Below, in pieces: positions 63,171 through 64,000 of a DNA stretch of 64,000 nucleotides. A program made the translations under genes and the position numbers. Each line of letters starts with the position of its first letter. Within the stretch, counting starts at the first letter, position 1. Origin of the DNA: CBDDLJ01 sp965230635 (lineage in GTDB: Bacteria; Pseudomonadota; Gammaproteobacteria; UBA1113); contig CBDDLJ010000022.1 of the NCBI GenBank assembly GCA_965230635.1, positions 62,001 through 126,000 on the forward strand, in the 5' to 3' direction. The notes beneath the pieces were generated by a model that searched no databases, was not told the DNA's origin, and worked only from the letters and a program-made list of their open reading frames with translations.

Positions 63171-64000
63171 TCATTTAAAAACTTCTGGATCTCTCTTTAA
63201 CAATCCTGACACAAATGGCCAGACCAAAGTAAAGTTAGGGTGGTATTTATTGGTGTGAATGATTTGAGATATTAATGCTTTTTGTTCATCTGTTCCTTCT
63301 TTTAAACAACTCGCAATCACTCTTGCAGCTAAAAATTCCTGAAAGGTTAAATGAAGAAAACAATAATACTCTTGCCCATCAGACATTTTTTTGACTTGCT
63401 TTATCAATCCCGATTGCTCTAAGGCTTCTATATCTATCTGAGCTAAATTTTCCTCCGTTAGTAACGTGTATTCCCCTGCCTGCGGAGTAACACCACCCAA
63501 CCAGTGGGAGTTCAAATCTGTGGAATCCCGCACTAATCCTTCAAATGCCCACTGGCCTAACACCGTTAAAACAGCCTTCATATGTTCATCGTCAGTTACT
63601 CTCTTATTAAATTTCAATTCGGCTTTTTTTAACTCTCGCTCTTCCTCCCTATGAATGGATCGCCGACATAAATCTACTAATAGTGACTCATATAAATCAC
63701 TCTGTGATAAGTCTGCTAATGTGGTTATATTTTGCTTGCTCTTCAGGCTTCTCCTCCAACGCTTAAGCAAATAGGCATTTATCGGTATATGAGCCATTTC
63801 CATAAAGTATTGACTCCTGTTTAATGCCTCAATGAATTCTTTTGTCTCTTTCGTATCGCCTAACACTTTTTTAAAATATACGGGAACATCCTCACTCCTA
63901 AACCCGCTTATCTCCACTAATTTCTCGTGATTTAACCATTGACGTAAATTATCAATCGCATAAGGCCGTGTTGTCACCAGCTTCTTAAATGGCAATCGAA
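63171..64000 (-). CDS. NACHT-domain part of the second giant protein (N-terminus outside window)
   Basis: Starts outside the window; the visible frame begins RLPFKKLVTTRPYAIDNLRQ. It matches the paralogue through AHIPINAYLLKRW, LGQWAFEGLVRDST, FLHLTFQEFLAARVI and YHPNFTLVWPFVSGLLK, that is, the end of the NACHT and the associated helical domain. It stops at TGA 63171-63173 after EVFK. Deleting one base of the five-A run at 63177-63181 continues the frame as EVLNEFFIQLFTKAPKDWVG, exactly parallel to the paralogue (ETFFQLLLQAPRDWVG). The Walker motifs lie beyond the edge. Confidence 0.8.
   Translation of the reverse strand, partial: RLPFKKLVTTRPYAIDNLRQWLNHEKLVEISGFRSEDVPVYFKKVLGDTKETKEFIEALNRSQYFMEMAHIPINAYLLKRWRRSLKSKQNITTLADLSQSDLYESLLVDLCRRSIHREEERELKKAELKFNKRVTDDEHMKAVLTVLGQWAFEGLVRDSTDLNSHWLGGVTPQAGEYTLLTEENLAQIDIEALEQSGLIKQVKKMSDGQEYYCFLHLTFQEFLAARVIASCLKEGTDEQKALISQIIHTNKYHPNFTLVWPFVSGLLKRDPEVFK

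Overview
The window is AT-rich gammaproteobacterial DNA. It combines conserved housekeeping blocks with eukaryote-like giant proteins (ankyrin, NACHT, HEAT-like repeats, a kinase remnant) and much decayed mobile DNA. That mix, with a type IV pilus block pilB-pilC-pilD-coaE, suggests a host-associated or intracellular lineage such as Legionellales/Coxiellales. This is inference from gene content; no rRNA is present to confirm it.

Layout. (1) 1-20.3 kb, minus strand: the division/cell-wall (dcw) cluster, in transcription order mraZ, rsmH, ftsL, ftsI, murE, murF, mraY, murD, ftsW, murG, murC, murB, ftsQ, ftsA, [2.7 kb islet], ftsZ, lpxC (cut by the window edge). A promoter and three MraZ-type boxes precede mraZ. 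The islet between ftsA and ftsZ holds an Abi_2/HEPN gene with a hairpin at its 5' end, a broken higB toxin with an intact higA antitoxin, and an IS110-like remnant. (2) 20.3-26 kb: a 164-bp MITE, a 1206-residue ankyrin protein ending in a DUF3883-like nuclease domain, an IS256 scrap and an unknown membrane-anchored protein. (3) 26.2-31.5 kb: a MITE, RNase P RNA, rsmI, then lpoA-yraN-diaA-dolP-mutT. (4) 31.5-32.7 kb: a graveyard of IS630, IS256 and helicase fragments and a 114-bp dispersed repeat. (5) 32.7-44.7 kb: a DUF2975 gene, coaE-pilD-pilC-pilB, pilA, tRNA-Thr, two unknown genes, secA, dciA and a rhomboid protease. (6) 44.9-47 kb: a eukaryote-like kinase pseudogene split by a MITE, a decayed tyrosine integrase and an ISAs1 remnant. 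(7) 47-64 kb: a trypsin-like protease and two paralogous giant NACHT/HEAT-repeat genes. The first is intact at 2800 residues; the second is broken by two homopolymer frameshifts and runs off the window.

The most informative signals are as follows. A MITE family has ends matching an IS630 remnant and TA target duplication, the latter shown by exact restoration of a kinase reading frame. The two NACHT-HEAT giants have rapidly duplicating repeat arrays. The ankyrin-LRR-nuclease fusion is unusual. The Abi_2 gene starts directly downstream of a strong hairpin, and a defence/toxin islet separates ftsA from ftsZ.
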